Below, piece by piece: positions 55,411-64,000 of a stretch of DNA of 64,000 nucleotides (positions are counted from its first letter, which is position 1; each line of letters starts with the position of its first letter). The translations under genes and the position numbers were made by a program. Origin of the DNA: Microvirga arabica. Lineage in GTDB: Bacteria; Pseudomonadota; Alphaproteobacteria; Rhizobiales; Beijerinckiaceae. The stretch covers positions 124,001 through 188,000 of the forward strand of contig NZ_JAFBID010000001.1 in assembly GCF_016811235.1 (NCBI RefSeq), given 5' to 3'. Below the pieces are notes generated by a model. It was not told where the DNA came from and did no database searches. It saw only the letters and a program-made list of their open reading frames with translations.

Positions 55411-56262
55411 TTACCGTCCGCCGACGGCGAACATCTTCGGCGCAACGCTTGAAGCGTTCTTCGAATACAATCCCCGATGAGCCGGATCGAGCGTCAGCGC
55501 ATCGGTGACGCCAAGCACCGTCTCCGAGGCGCCGAGCAGCAGGGAGCCGTCGGGCGCCATGACATTCGCGATGCGGCGCAGCACATCGGCCTTCAGGTTG
55601 GGGTCGAAATAGATCAGCACGTTGCGGCAATAGACGATGTCGAACTGGCCCAGGCGATTGAAGTCCTCGATCAGGTTCAGGTAGCGGTAATCCACCATCG
55701 CGCGGATCTCGGGCGCAATCTGCCACTGGTCGCCCACCTGCGTGAAGTATTTCACGAGCAGGCGGATCGGCAGGCCGCGCTGCACTTCGAACTGGTTGTA
55801 GAAGCCGGCCTTCGCCTTTTCCAGAACCTCGGTGGAGATGTCCGAAGCGACAATGTCGATGTGCCAGCCCGGCATGCGGGGTGCTGCTTCCTTGAGCAGC
55901 ATGGCGAGCGAATACGGCTCCTGGCCCGTGGAGGCCGCCGCGCACCAGATCCGGAGGCGGCGGGTCGATGCGCGCTCCTTCAGGTATTTCGGCAAAAGGA
56001 CGTCCTGGAACAGATCGAACGGCCCCTTGTCCCGGAAGAAGAAGGTCTCGTTCGTGGTCATCGCCTCGACGGTTGCCTTCTCAAGGGCGAGCGAGCGCCC
56101 TGCCCTGATCTCGCGCACGAGGTGCGACAGGCTGTCGATCTTGAACCGCGTGCAGACCGACGAGAGACGGCTCTCCACGAGGTATCGCTTGTCCGGAGAC
56201 AGCGCCAGGCCCGATTTGGTTTTGAGAAAGGCGCGCAGGACGTCGAATTCGGCCTCGGTCAT
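55411..56262 (-). CDS. cheR: CheR, chemotaxis protein methyltransferase
   Basis: 283 residues. N-terminal CheR helices (about 1-75), then SAM-binding domain with RIWCAAASTGQEPYSLAMLL (about 100-119) and the NVLIYFD motif. Methylates receptor glutamates with SAM. Start overlaps the cheB stop by 4 bases. Confidence 0.95.
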   Translation of the reverse strand: MTEAEFDVLRAFLKTKSGLALSPDKRYLVESRLSSVCTRFKIDSLSHLVREIRAGRSLALEKATVEAMTTNETFFFRDKGPFDLFQDVLLPKYLKERASTRRLRIWCAAASTGQEPYSLAMLLKEAAPRMPGWHIDIVASDISTEVLEKAKAGFYNQFEVQRGLPIRLLVKYFTQVGDQWQIAPEIRAMVDYRYLNLIEDFNRLGQFDIVYCRNVLIYFDPNLKADVLRRIANVMAPDGSLLLGASETVLGVTDALTLDPAHRGLYSKNASSVAPKMFAVGGR

Positions 56263-57374
56263 TTTGCGGATCCGGCGATGTGGCCCTTCAGAGAGCGGCC
56301 GATGGATTCCAGGGGAAGGATCTCATGGGCCAAGCCGGCCGTCACGATGCTTCCCGGCATTCCCCAGACGATGCTCGTGGCTTCGTCCTGTGCGATAATC
56401 ATGGCGCCTGCCTTGGTGAGATGGCGCGCCCCATGCGTTCCATCGGACCCCATGCCGGTGAGCACCGCCGCAATGGCGGAAGCGCCGAACACGCCGGCAG
56501 CTTCCCTGAAGAGCACGTCGACGGCGGGGCGGCAGAAATTCTCCGGCGGTCCGTCGTTGAGCCGGATGACCGCTTTGCCGCCAGACGAGACCACGCCCAT
56601 GTGCCGCCCGCCGGGAGCGACGAGAATCGTTCCGGGGCTGACGACGTCACCATCCCGGGCTTCGCGGGCCGGAACGGAGAGGAAGGACTGCAGGTGCTCG
56701 GCGAAAACAGCCGTGAACATGGCAGGCATGTGCTGCACGATCAGCACCGGGATCGTCGAGAGCGCCGGCTTGAGATCGAGCAGGACACGTTCGACCGCTC
56801 TTGGACCGCCGGTGGAGGATCCGATCAGCAGGCATTGCGGCCTCACCGTGCCGGGCTTCGCAACCGGCAGAGGGGACGGCGTCGGCATGACGGAGAGAAC
56901 CGGTGCCGACGATCTCACCTGGCGGCTCTTCGCCTCACCGAGGGCGCGCAGCTTCGCAATCAGATCGCGCTGGAAGTCGGCCGCCGCTCCTGCTGCGCGG
57001 GCACTTTCGGGCTTGGCCAGATAATCGACGGCTCCCAGGGAAAGGCACTTCAGCGAGATCTCGGCATTTCTCTGCGTGAGAGTCGAGATGACGATGACCT
57101 TGCTCGTCGGATGAGCCTTGAGGATCATCGGAAGAGCCGCAAGCCCATCGACCTCCGGCATCTCGATGTCGAGGAGGATGATCTCCGGCTTTGACCGCTC
57201 GGCAGCATCGACCGCCATGCGCCCGTTGGATGCCGTGGCGACGATCTCGAAACCACCGGCCTCGGTGAGCCAGCGCCCGATCATCCCACGGATGACGGCG
57301 CTGTCGTCGACGATCATGACGCGGGTCGGCCTGCTCTGGGCGGGACCGGATTGAATGACGGGAGCAAACGACAT
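56259..57374 (-). CDS. cheB: CheB, receptor methylesterase/glutaminase
   Basis: 371 residues. Receiver domain (about 17-135, phosphoacceptor Asp in ILLDIEMPEVDG), linker, and methylesterase domain with Ser in GSSTGGPRAV, His in IVQHMPAMFT and Asp in TGMGSDGTHG. Demethylates and deamidates chemoreceptors when phosphorylated. Four bases after cheY. Confidence 0.95.
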   Translation of the reverse strand: MSFAPVIQSGPAQSRPTRVMIVDDSAVIRGMIGRWLTEAGGFEIVATASNGRMAVDAAERSKPEIILLDIEMPEVDGLAALPMILKAHPTSKVIVISTLTQRNAEISLKCLSLGAVDYLAKPESARAAGAAADFQRDLIAKLRALGEAKSRQVRSSAPVLSVMPTPSPLPVAKPGTVRPQCLLIGSSTGGPRAVERVLLDLKPALSTIPVLIVQHMPAMFTAVFAEHLQSFLSVPAREARDGDVVSPGTILVAPGGRHMGVVSSGGKAVIRLNDGPPENFCRPAVDVLFREAAGVFGASAIAAVLTGMGSDGTHGARHLTKAGAMIIAQDEATSIVWGMPGSIVTAGLAHEILPLESIGRSLKGHIAGSAK

Positions 57375-57378
57375 CAGG

Positions 57379-57762
57379 TCACGCTGAGTGGGAGACGGGA
57401 AGGACGCCGAGTTCCTGGAACTTGGCTGCGAGGATGTCCCGGTCGAACGGCTTCATGATGTACTCGTTCGCCCCGGCGTCCAACGCACGCGTGATATGAT
57501 CGAGATCGTTCTCCGTCGTGCAGAACACAACCTTTGGAGCCTGCCCCTCCGGCGTTGCACGCAGATGCTTGAGGAAGCTGTATCCGTCCATGACGGGCAT
57601 GTTCCAGTCCAGGAGGATGACGTCCGGCATCTCTGCCCGGCAAGCCTGGAGCCCCACCTCGCCGTTCTCTGCCTCGGCCACGCGCAAGGACAATCCTTCC
57701 GCAATCTCGCGGGAGACTTTCCGGATGACGCGGGAGTCGTCAATGATCAAGCAATAACTCAT
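57379..57762 (-). CDS. cheY: CheY-type chemotaxis response regulator
   Basis: 127 residues. IDDSRVIRKV, phosphoacceptor Asp in ILLDWNMPVMDG, Thr in FCTTEND, and Lys in IMKPFDR. The start is the ATG at MSYCLIID; the longer frame adds 51 residues without support. First of cheY-cheB-cheR. cheA and cheW are not in the window, so signalling relies on genes elsewhere. FliM as the target is inferred. Confidence 0.92.
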   Translation of the reverse strand: MSYCLIIDDSRVIRKVSREIAEGLSLRVAEAENGEVGLQACRAEMPDVILLDWNMPVMDGYSFLKHLRATPEGQAPKVVFCTTENDLDHITRALDAGANEYIMKPFDRDILAAKFQELGVLPVSHSA

Positions 57763-57814
57763 TAAAATAATTCCTGTCCCTGGACAGTCAGGACTTTGGA
57801 GAGGCCTGTTTCGA

Positions 57815-58264
57815 TTAGGAGCGAATGGCGGACTTGTCGACGAAGTTGAAATTTTCGACCAGAATTTCCTTGACGATCTCGGCACCCAGGCGCTTGTTGA
57901 TTCTGTCGCGAACATTGCCGATCATCCCGTTGACGTTGTAGCGGGACAGCTTCCTGAAATCGAGGCTCTCGTCGGCATAGACGTATCGGAAGACCTCGTC
58001 CTGAATGAAGGCTTCCGGTGGAATTGAAATCTCCCGCAACGTCTTGGCATCGGCCGTGAAGACCAGGTTGGCAACCACGTATCCCTGGACAGCTCCCTCG
58101 GCGATGACAGGAATGTTCATGGCCGGCAGCTTCTTGTACTGCAGCCCCTCATAACTTCCCTTGTCCTCGACAGGCGCCTTTCCGACGATCCACGTCACCG
58201 CCGCATAGCACGAGGCCAGCGTGACGGCGCAAACCCAGAAACCCGCGATCACGTTCTTGATCAT
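57815..58264 (-). CDS. Flagellar-locus membrane-anchored protein of unknown function
   Basis: 149 residues: an N-terminal membrane helix (about 5-27, VIAGFWVCAVTLASCYAAVTW) and a periplasmic domain with NIPVIAEGAVQGYVVANLVF and a C terminus ILVENFNFVDKS. Topology and the ending recall FliL-like proteins, but the likeness is weak. Start overlaps the FlgN-like gene's stop by 4 bases. Position between flagellar chaperone and cheY genes suggests a motility role. Confidence 0.75.
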   Translation of the reverse strand: MIKNVIAGFWVCAVTLASCYAAVTWIVGKAPVEDKGSYEGLQYKKLPAMNIPVIAEGAVQGYVVANLVFTADAKTLREISIPPEAFIQDEVFRYVYADESLDFRKLSRYNVNGMIGNVRDRINKRLGAEIVKEILVENFNFVDKSAIRS

Positions 58265-58605
58265 GCGCCGTAACCCGACTTGGCCACATGAGCCGAATAG
58301 GTGCTGTCGGACTCAGCCTTCTGGATGGCGTTCGAGATGATGCTTGCGACCTCCTGAACGGCATGCATGTGGCGCCGGAGAATGTCCTGGTTCCGCTCGA
58401 TCTTGCCCTGCAGATTCTGAAGGCGCTTGGTCGCCTTGGGATCCAGCGCGCTGATCTCGGCCGTGCGCACGATGCGGCTGATCTCGAGAAGGCACTGGCT
58501 CTTGCGGCGGTTGAACTCATCCAGGTTGGATAGATCCCGCGCCATGAGCGCCGAAGTCTCCATGTCGAGCGCCTCTTCGAGACGGTCCAGCGATTTCATC
58601 AGCAT
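58261..58605 (-). CDS. flgN: FlgN-like flagellar export chaperone
   Basis: 114 residues, all helical: MKSLDRLEEALDMETSALM, NLDEFNRRKSQCLLEISR and QNLQGKIERNQDILRRHM. FlgN chaperones the hook-filament junction proteins. Assignment is by size, helix pattern and place beside the rod-binding gene. The ATG at 58605 has AGGA eight bases upstream; the ATG two codons earlier (58611) sits too close to it. Confidence 0.7.
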   Translation of the reverse strand: MLMKSLDRLEEALDMETSALMARDLSNLDEFNRRKSQCLLEISRIVRTAEISALDPKATKRLQNLQGKIERNQDILRRHMHAVQEVASIISNAIQKAESDSTYSAHVAKSGYGA

Positions 58606-58645
58606 GGGCATGTTCCTTTGTTCGAATGGTTTCGCGCGACTGAGG

Positions 58646-59149
58646 CTACACCTTGCCGAGTAGGTCGCTCACGGGCTGGCTCGGCATCTGCGGTGCGGCA
58701 GCGGAAGGACCCTGCTTGCGGGCGTTGAGCAGCCTGTCGACAATTCCGATCCCGCCGGCCTTCGACAATTGCCCGCCGATCTGTTCTGCCAGCATGGATT
58801 TCCAGATCGAGCCCGCATTGCCCTTGCCGTAGGTATTCTCCGCATTCTTGGGCAGCATCGACTCGACGAAGGTCTGCAGGATGTAGGCCTCGAATTCCTG
58901 GTGGGCTTTCCGCACCTTGTCGGCATTCGCCGTCTCGGCGTCGTTGCGGAGCGAGTTGCGGATGGAATAGATATCAGCCCCGGGCATCATGAGGGGCTTG
59001 TCCGCAGCTTCCTTGACAGCGTCGTCGAAGCTTGCTCCTTCGGCAGGCGAGGCGCCTTCCATGAGCTTTCGGGATGCGGCCTGAAGGCGGGCCGGGTCGG
59101 CGGCTCTCGCGACGTCGCTGATAATATCTGAGGGCGGGCTAATCGCCAT
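58646..59149 (-). CDS. cheL: Rod-binding protein, FlgJ N-terminal type (CheL)
   Basis: 167 residues. The rod-binding domain (KAHQEFEAYILQTFVESMLPK, GKGNAGSIWKSMLAEQIGGQ at about 80-130) without a muramidase domain. The FlgJ-type scaffold for rod assembly; the peptidoglycan hydrolase is usually separate in these bacteria. A Pro/Ser/Ala-rich tail follows. Ends 40 bases before the FlgN-like gene. Confidence 0.88.
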   Translation of the reverse strand: MAISPPSDIISDVARAADPARLQAASRKLMEGASPAEGASFDDAVKEAADKPLMMPGADIYSIRNSLRNDAETANADKVRKAHQEFEAYILQTFVESMLPKNAENTYGKGNAGSIWKSMLAEQIGGQLSKAGGIGIVDRLLNARKQGPSAAAPQMPSQPVSDLLGKV

Positions 59150-59196
59150 CGCATCACTCTCGTTTCTTGCGTTCCGTCTTGTCTACATCGGCTAGC

Positions 59197-59595
59197 TTAC
59201 GGGAAGCTTGCGCTGCCGCCCTTCGCCAAGGTCTCAAGAATCGAGGCGAGATCCTTCTTCTCCGTTTCACGCCGGTTCTGATCTCTCAGGTTCGTCAGCA
59301 TCTTCTCCGTTCGCTTCGCCTGCATGGCTTTCTCGAGAGCGATCGCCTTCTGCCTGATCTTGGCCTTCTCAACGTGACCTTCCTGTGTCGACAAAGCCTG
59401 CAGTCGCTTGGCGGCCACATCCACGAACAACCCGTGAAGCGTTTCGTGGTCGTTCATCGAATGGATGATCATCTCTTGGGCGGTTCTCAGCTCCGCTGCT
59501 TCCCTCTCAAGGAGCGAGACCTTCAGCTCCGCCTCCTGCTTGAGGCGCTCCTGGACCTTCAGAATACGGTCGATCTTGCGAATGCGCTGTTTCAT
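59197..59595 (-). CDS. FliJ-like coiled-coil protein
   Basis: 132 residues, nearly all coiled coil, rich in Lys, Glu, Arg and Gln: KQRIRKIDRILKVQERLKQEAE, and AKRTEKMLTNLRDQNRRETEKKDL. Size and the flagellar setting, directly after fliR (5 bases), suggest the export-apparatus stalk/chaperone FliJ. Sequence is low in specific motifs, so FliJ is likely, not proven. Confidence 0.72.
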   Translation of the reverse strand: MKQRIRKIDRILKVQERLKQEAELKVSLLEREAAELRTAQEMIIHSMNDHETLHGLFVDVAAKRLQALSTQEGHVEKAKIRQKAIALEKAMQAKRTEKMLTNLRDQNRRETEKKDLASILETLAKGGSASFP

Positions 59596-59600
59596 TTCGT

Positions 59601-60356
59601 CTACCCGTTTCGAAGCCAGGCGGAGAAGGCATCCATGAAGAGGAGAACATAGTCCTGAGCCGCGAAGTACATGATGAACAGCCCCCCGAGCATGATGAAA
59701 GGTGTTGCTAGAAAGTAGACCGGGATCTGCGGCGTCAGCTTGTTGGTCAACCCCACAGCCAAATTGACGATCACCGAATACAGGATGAACGGACTGCTGA
59801 TCCTGAGGGCCAGGACGAAAGCCGCGGCGATCTGGTCGACCAGTTGTGTCAGCGACAAACGCGCTCCGAAGCCGACCCCCATCGGCAGTCGGGAATAGGA
59901 CTCGACGATGCCGCGGTAGAGCTCCCAGTGCAGGTCGGAGAAGAACAGGATTGCAGTTGCCGCCATCATGATGAAGGAGCTGATCGGCGGAAGGGGCTCG
60001 GACTCGTCGATAGGCGTGCCGGGCATGCCGCCGAGACCCAACGCCATGGCGACTCCGCTCAGCATCGTCTGGAGGGCCAGAAAGTAGACCCGCCCCAGCA
60101 GCCCGATCAGAAGGCCGGTCAACAACTCGGATCCGATGAGGACGAGCATGGTGGCCGGTACAAGCGCTGCCACCTCACCGCTCAGCTTCGTCAAAAGAAC
60201 GGGGGCCAGGGCGAGACTTGTGGTCAGGGCAATGAACAGGCGAACCTGCAGCGGGATCCTGAAGCTCGAGAAACCGGGGGCAATGAGCAGGCAGCCCCCA
60301 ACCCGGCAGAAAATCAGGAAGATCCCGAGCAGGAGCTCGGCCATCGCCTGCGTCAC
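59601..60356 (-). CDS. fliR: FliR, flagellar export-gate membrane protein
   Basis: 251 residues, about six membrane segments ([52 protein letters not shown]). Part of the FliPQR export gate. The start is a GTG overlapping the flhA stop by 4 bases with GGGA seven bases upstream; the ATG four codons later (60344) is an alternative. Forms the flhA-fliR coupled pair. Confidence 0.93.
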   Translation of the reverse strand: MTQAMAELLLGIFLIFCRVGGCLLIAPGFSSFRIPLQVRLFIALTTSLALAPVLLTKLSGEVAALVPATMLVLIGSELLTGLLIGLLGRVYFLALQTMLSGVAMALGLGGMPGTPIDESEPLPPISSFIMMAATAILFFSDLHWELYRGIVESYSRLPMGVGFGARLSLTQLVDQIAAAFVLALRISSPFILYSVIVNLAVGLTNKLTPQIPVYFLATPFIMLGGLFIMYFAAQDYVLLFMDAFSAWLRNG

Positions 60357-62428
60357 GAGATCGTCCCGAGGGAGTTGACCTCCACACCGCGCGCAATCTC
60401 CAGGTGCGACAGGACGGGCAGCGAGGAGAACATGCGTTCGATGATCATCCGCACGTAAGGACGGGCGTCCGGAGCCGTCACGATGGCGAAGCTCTGGACC
60501 TGCCCCATGCGGGTCTTGATTGCATCGGAAGCCTCGGTGCCGAACTGCTCTACGAGGCGCGGATCGATGTCGAACTCGACCACGTCGCCTTTTGCATCCC
60601 GCTTCAGGCTTTGATGGAAGGCAATGTCCCACTTGTTGCCGAGACGCAGCACGTTGAGCGCGCCTCCTTCTGCCAGATCGCCGCAGATCTGCTGGGCGAT
60701 GCGCACCCGCACATGCTCCACCAGCTGCTCGGCCCGCCGCGCATGCGGAGCGATCTCGGCAATCGCCTCAAGGATGAGGCTCAGGTTGCGGATCGAGACC
60801 CGCTCCGCCAGCAGGAGCTTCAGCACGGCCTGGAGACCCGAATAGGAGATCTGCGAGGGGCAGATATCGTCAAGCAGCCGCTTGTACTCGCTGTCCAGGC
60901 TGTCCAGAAGATTGCGGACGTCCTTGTAGGAGAGAAGCTGCGGAAGATTGTTGCGGATCACCTCGCTCAGATGCGTGAGGAGGACCGATGCCCCGTCGAC
61001 TGCCGTAAAGCCCTGCCGCTTGATCTCGCCTACATAGACATCGGAGATCCAAAGGGACTTCATCCCGAACGCCGGCTCGCGCACCTCATCGCCAGGTACA
61101 TCCGGCATCGGGCCGTCACCGAGCACGACGAGAAGATCGCCCGGGCGGATCTCCTGCGTTGCCACCACCGTGCCGTGAATCTTGATCTGGTAGCTCTTCG
61201 GCGGGATCATCAGGCTGTCGGAGAGCTTCACGTCCGGGAGCACAAAGCCGTAATCCTGCGCAAACTTCTTGCGCATCTTGCTCACGCGATGCGCGAGATC
61301 GCCATGCGAGCTTGCAAGATACGATGCAAGATGCTTGCCAAGACACACCTCGATCTCCGCAAGCTTCAGAGATTCCTTCACCGAATCCCGTGATTCCAGC
61401 AGGTTTTTCTGCTGCTCTTCGGCCACTTTGGCTTTGGTCTTCGCCTCCTGATCAGCCCGTTGCCTCGGGATAGCATAGGCGATGAAGGCCATGCAGCCGC
61501 CCAGCAGCAGGAAGGGAATCATGGGCAACCCTGGCATGATGGCGAACACGAACATCAGGGCGGACGCCACCATCAAGGCCCGAGGGTAGGCTCCCAGCTG
61601 ATCGAGAACCGCTTGCTGCGCCTGACCGCGCGTGCCGCCTTTCGAGACCAGAAGGCCGGCAGCAAGGGACACCACCAGGGCCGGGATCTGACTGACGAGT
61701 CCGTCACCTACGGAGAGCTGCGTGAATACGTCGGCGGCCTTGGCGAGCTCCATGCCGTGCCGGGTCACGCCGATGATGATTCCGCCGAAGATGTTAACCG
61801 CGATCGTGATCAGGCTCGCGATGGCCTCGCCGCGGACGAACTTTGAAGCGCCGTCCATCGAGCCGAAGAATGCGCTTTCCTCTTCAAGCTCCCGCCGCCG
61901 CCTCTGGGCCTCCTTCTCGTCGATGAGGCCGGCGGACAGATCCGCATCGATGGCCATTTGCTTGCCGGGGATGGCATCGAGAGTGAAGCGGGCGCCGACC
62001 TCCGCGATACGGGTGGCACCCTTGGTGATGACCAGGAAGTTGACGGTGATCAGGATGATGAAGACAACGATACCGATGACGAAATCGCCGCTCATCACAA
62101 ATTGGGAGAAGCCGCTGATCACGTGCCCGGCCGCATCGACACCTTTGTGGCCGTCGGACAAGATCAGGCGGGTCGACGCGATGCTCAGGGCCAGACGCAA
62201 CAAAGTTGCAATGAGAAGGACCGTCGGGAAGGCCGAGAATTCGAGAGGCTTCTGAATCCAGAGAGCCACCATCAGGATCAGCACGGACATGGCGACCGAG
62301 AGGGCGAGACCCATGTCAATAAGCAGAGGCGGAATCGGCAGGAAGAGAATGGCCAGAATGGCCACCACACCGCCGGCGAAAGCCAAGTCCCTGCTGCGGC
62401 TCAGCGCTGTAGTTTGAACTACTTCCAT
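60353..62428 (-). CDS. flhA: FlhA, flagellar export-gate protein
   Basis: 691 residues. N-terminal membrane half (about 1-330, eight segments; FHIPP region [27 protein letters not shown]), and a cytoplasmic half (about 370-691) with [17 protein letters not shown]. Docks export substrates and chaperones. Start ATG at MEVVQTTAL. Overlaps fliR. Confidence 0.96.
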   Translation of the reverse strand: MEVVQTTALSRSRDLAFAGGVVAILAILFLPIPPLLIDMGLALSVAMSVLILMVALWIQKPLEFSAFPTVLLIATLLRLALSIASTRLILSDGHKGVDAAGHVISGFSQFVMSGDFVIGIVVFIILITVNFLVITKGATRIAEVGARFTLDAIPGKQMAIDADLSAGLIDEKEAQRRRRELEEESAFFGSMDGASKFVRGEAIASLITIAVNIFGGIIIGVTRHGMELAKAADVFTQLSVGDGLVSQIPALVVSLAAGLLVSKGGTRGQAQQAVLDQLGAYPRALMVASALMFVFAIMPGLPMIPFLLLGGCMAFIAYAIPRQRADQEAKTKAKVAEEQQKNLLESRDSVKESLKLAEIEVCLGKHLASYLASSHGDLAHRVSKMRKKFAQDYGFVLPDVKLSDSLMIPPKSYQIKIHGTVVATQEIRPGDLLVVLGDGPMPDVPGDEVREPAFGMKSLWISDVYVGEIKRQGFTAVDGASVLLTHLSEVIRNNLPQLLSYKDVRNLLDSLDSEYKRLLDDICPSQISYSGLQAVLKLLLAERVSIRNLSLILEAIAEIAPHARRAEQLVEHVRVRIAQQICGDLAEGGALNVLRLGNKWDIAFHQSLKRDAKGDVVEFDIDPRLVEQFGTEASDAIKTRMGQVQSFAIVTAPDARPYVRMIIERMFSSLPVLSHLEIARGVEVNSLGTIS

Positions 62429-62496
62429 GTTCCTGTCAGCTCACCGATCAAACGTTGAGCCTGACAGATGCACTACGAAGCTTGCGCGGAGGTCGC

Positions 62497-62519
62497 AAGC
62501 CTCCCTGAACCGGAGGCTT
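62497..62519. other. Hairpin in the fliQ-flhA gap
   Basis: AAGCCTCC (62497-62504) pairs with GGAGGCTT (62512-62519) around a 7-base loop. No T-run follows on the transcribed strand. Could be a processing or attenuation site, or chance. Confidence 0.35.
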
Positions 62520-62556
62520 ATTGCTTTTCTCCACGACGGAAGGCTGTCAATCCTCG

Positions 62557-62823
62557 CTAGAACCCTGTTACAATCCGGCCGTATACCAGTTCCGTGAACG
62601 CGAAGATCTGCGAGCCCACGAAGGATCCCGTCACCAGCGCAACGACGAGGATCGCGATGATCTTCGGGATGAACGTGAGGGTGACTTCCTGGATTTGGGT
62701 CAGCGCCTGAACCAAGGCGATGGCGATGCCGATGACCATCGCGGCGGCCACGGCCGGTCCGGCTCCGATGATGACGGTCCAAATCGCGGCGCGGACCAGT
62801 TCCAGGGCATCGACCTCGTTCAT
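62557..62823 (-). CDS. fliQ: FliQ, flagellar export-gate protein
   Basis: 88 residues, two membrane helices, with VRAAIWTVIIGAGPAVAAAMVIG and LTQIQEVTLTFIPKIIAI, the FliQ family length and pattern. Starts 1 base after the flgD stop. Confidence 0.95.
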   Translation of the reverse strand: MNEVDALELVRAAIWTVIIGAGPAVAAAMVIGIAIALVQALTQIQEVTLTFIPKIIAILVVALVTGSFVGSQIFAFTELVYGRIVTGF

Positions 62824-62824
62824 G

Positions 62825-63220
62825 TCAGCTCACCACGATGCCCGGACCAAGCAGGACGTTGTCGCCGCTCTTGAGCTTGGCGACGGCTCCCTCATTGGTG
62901 ATGATCACCGAGTCCACCTGACCGGAGATCTTGCCGTCCGCCGTCGTCACGGTGCGGCCGATGACGCCGTCAGCCTGGGACAGAGCCGACGACGCGAGGA
63001 GCGCATCGAGCTTGGCGTTGCTCTGCACCGTCTGCTCCACTTGGGAGAAGGTGGCGAGCTGGGCCATGTACTCGGTGGACTTCATGGGCTCGGTCGGGTC
63101 CTGATTCTTCATCTGGGCCATCAGGAGCTTCAGGAAATTGTCGTATGTTGCGGTGGCGGTCGATTGGCCGGTTGCAGCCGGCCGGCTTGAAATCGGCGAG
63201 GCAACGGAGGTTACGTTCAT
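62825..63220 (-). CDS. flgD: FlgD, hook cap protein (short form)
   Basis: 131 residues. FlgD signature NFLKLLMAQMKNQDPTEPMKSTEYMAQLATFSQVEQ at about 28-63. It lacks the C-terminal Ig-like/Tudor part of enteric FlgD (about 230 residues). Short forms are usual in rhizobia. The start is the ATG with GGGAG seven bases upstream. Confidence 0.93.
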   Translation of the reverse strand: MNVTSVASPISSRPAATGQSTATATYDNFLKLLMAQMKNQDPTEPMKSTEYMAQLATFSQVEQTVQSNAKLDALLASSALSQADGVIGRTVTTADGKISGQVDSVIITNEGAVAKLKSGDNVLLGPGIVVS

Positions 63221-63234
63221 CACTGGGCTCCCGG

Positions 63235-63651
63235 TTAGGCGGCCTGAACCGCTGCGGTGGGCGGGACGACGGGACGGGCCTCCGGCTCGAACAGGGTCCG
63301 GATAACCTTCAGGGCTTCGAAGATTCGATTCGATTCGACCAGATCGCCGACCCGGCGAAGCGCCTCCTTCGTGGGTTCGTCCGCTGCGGTCTGCAGAACC
63401 GAATCGTACAGCTTGCGGAAGGCGCCCATTACCTTATCGGCTTCCTGAGGATTGATCAGGATCGACTGCGCGACGAAGTAGAGCTGGCGCATGGGCGTGG
63501 TCGCTTCCGAGACCTGAAGCACGTGGCTCTCCAGGAGGAACCGCGCCTCGTTGAGGAGGCTCAAGGTGACCTTTTGGCTCACCGTGAGAACCGCGCCATT
63601 GATGAAAATTCGCTCGCCCGCCTTGAGGGAGAACCGCATCTTCGCTTTCAT
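63235..63651 (-). CDS. flbT: FlbT, flagellin translation regulator
   Basis: 138 residues. FlbT family features MRFSLKAGERIFINGAVL and ESHVLQVSEATTPMRQLYFVAQSIL. In Caulobacter FlbT promotes decay of flagellin mRNA before hook completion; in some other alphas it acts positively. Overlaps flaF by 4 bases. Confidence 0.95.
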   Translation of the reverse strand: MKAKMRFSLKAGERIFINGAVLTVSQKVTLSLLNEARFLLESHVLQVSEATTPMRQLYFVAQSILINPQEADKVMGAFRKLYDSVLQTAADEPTKEALRRVGDLVESNRIFEALKVIRTLFEPEARPVVPPTAAVQAA

Positions 63652-63995
63652 TTCAAGCCTTCCTGGATCATGGCATTGATATCGATCAGAGCTTCGAGAT
63701 TGTTGTGTTCACCTCTGACCACGCGGTCCGACTCGCGCATGACCCAGAGACCGATGGAGATGAGCTGTCCCTTCAGCTTGTCCGGCAGACCGTTTTCGGG
63801 ATGGCCGATATCCTTGATCAGGAAGGTCCAGAGACGCTGGACGAAGACGATGGCCTCAATCATTTCCAGGGACTGGGACGGCTTTCCGTTCGCCGTCCTC
63901 ATCATGGTGATGGCACGGTCGAAAAGCTGGTATTCGCGGTCGCGGCAATCTCTGGAGGAGTCCTCAATGACTTCGGCGTAGGAGAAACGGTACAT
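63648..63995 (-). CDS. flaF: FlaF, flagellar biosynthesis regulator
   Basis: 115 residues. FlaF features MYRFSYAEV, LFDRAITMMRTA and QRLWTFLIKDIGHPENGLPD with LRGQLISIGLWVM-type end (here LKGQLISIGLWVMRE). Works opposite to FlbT in flagellin expression and export. Complete; the start is 5 bases from the window edge. Confidence 0.95.
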   Translation of the reverse strand: MYRFSYAEVIEDSSRDCRDREYQLFDRAITMMRTANGKPSQSLEMIEAIVFVQRLWTFLIKDIGHPENGLPDKLKGQLISIGLWVMRESDRVVRGEHNNLEALIDINAMIQEGLK

Positions 63996-64000
63996 ACTTC

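Noticed and set aside
55477-57024. A 515-codon open frame antisense to cheR and cheB
   Set aside because: Both chemotaxis genes are intact on the minus strand.

Overview
The window is GC-rich chromosomal DNA from an alphaproteobacterium. The markers are FlaF/FlbT next to flagellar export genes, a DUF1217 flagellar-locus protein, a CheL-type rod-binding protein without a muramidase domain, and a BTLCP transglutaminase-like protein. Together these fit the order Hyphomicrobiales (Rhizobiales); a Methylobacteriaceae/Microvirga-like genus is a guess from gene content. I see no tRNA, rRNA, CRISPR array, transposase, integrase or phage gene.

Layout: (1) 1-619, 5' part of a mannitol-dehydrogenase-family gene. 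(2) 1093-6835, a periplasmic binding protein, a hybrid histidine kinase, a single-domain response regulator and a receiver-adenylate cyclase, tightly spaced: a probable ligand-to-cAMP signalling operon. (3) 6853-11831 (minus), a complete branched-chain 2-oxoacid dehydrogenase operon (E1alpha, E1beta, E2, E3). (4) 11915-17340, a GntR/FCD regulator divergent from a TRAP transporter and an altronate-dehydratase-family enzyme, with a perfect 12-bp palindrome beside the regulator start: a sugar-acid uptake and catabolism unit. (5) 18130-20654, an exported protein plus ExbB-ExbD-TonB. (6) 20790-28154, an unusual metallo-beta-lactamase-fold protein, an aromatic-ring-type FAD monooxygenase, a DUF2783 protein and a convergent five-gene LivFGMHK-type ABC importer. 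(7) 28398-40168, the phenylacetate island: paaG-paaI-paaK-tetR (plus), paaABCDE and a sixth PaaA-related gene (minus), paaX (minus), paaZ and a second hotdog thioesterase (plus). (8) 40183-44266, an Lrp-family regulator divergent from a fused indolepyruvate:ferredoxin oxidoreductase. (9) 44268-45860, an ABC-F ATPase. (10) 46031-49762, four stand-alone receivers and a chemoreceptor. (11) 49947-63995, small envelope proteins, then flagellin, cheR-cheB-cheY and flagellar export/assembly genes up to flaF.

How it works together: the centre of the window can make phenylacetyl-CoA two ways, by PaaK from phenylacetate and, by inference, by the Ior enzyme from aryl-pyruvates such as phenylpyruvate. 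PaaABCDE epoxidises the ring, PaaG isomerises to the oxepin and PaaZ opens it. paaF, paaH and paaJ are not in the window. Two sites with near-identical 22-bp architecture sit on the paaG and paaZ promoters and fit the PaaR class of TetR regulators; the tetR gene lies in the paaG operon. A PaaX homologue lies beside paaA, so the pathway seems to have two repressors. The Liv-type importer shares its upstream region with the paaG promoter, which suggests an aromatic or related substrate, not necessarily an amino acid.

Start codons were moved from the longest reading frame wherever a ribosome binding site or family length argued for it; several genes use GTG or TTG. Two short membrane-protein genes are proposed from direct reading.
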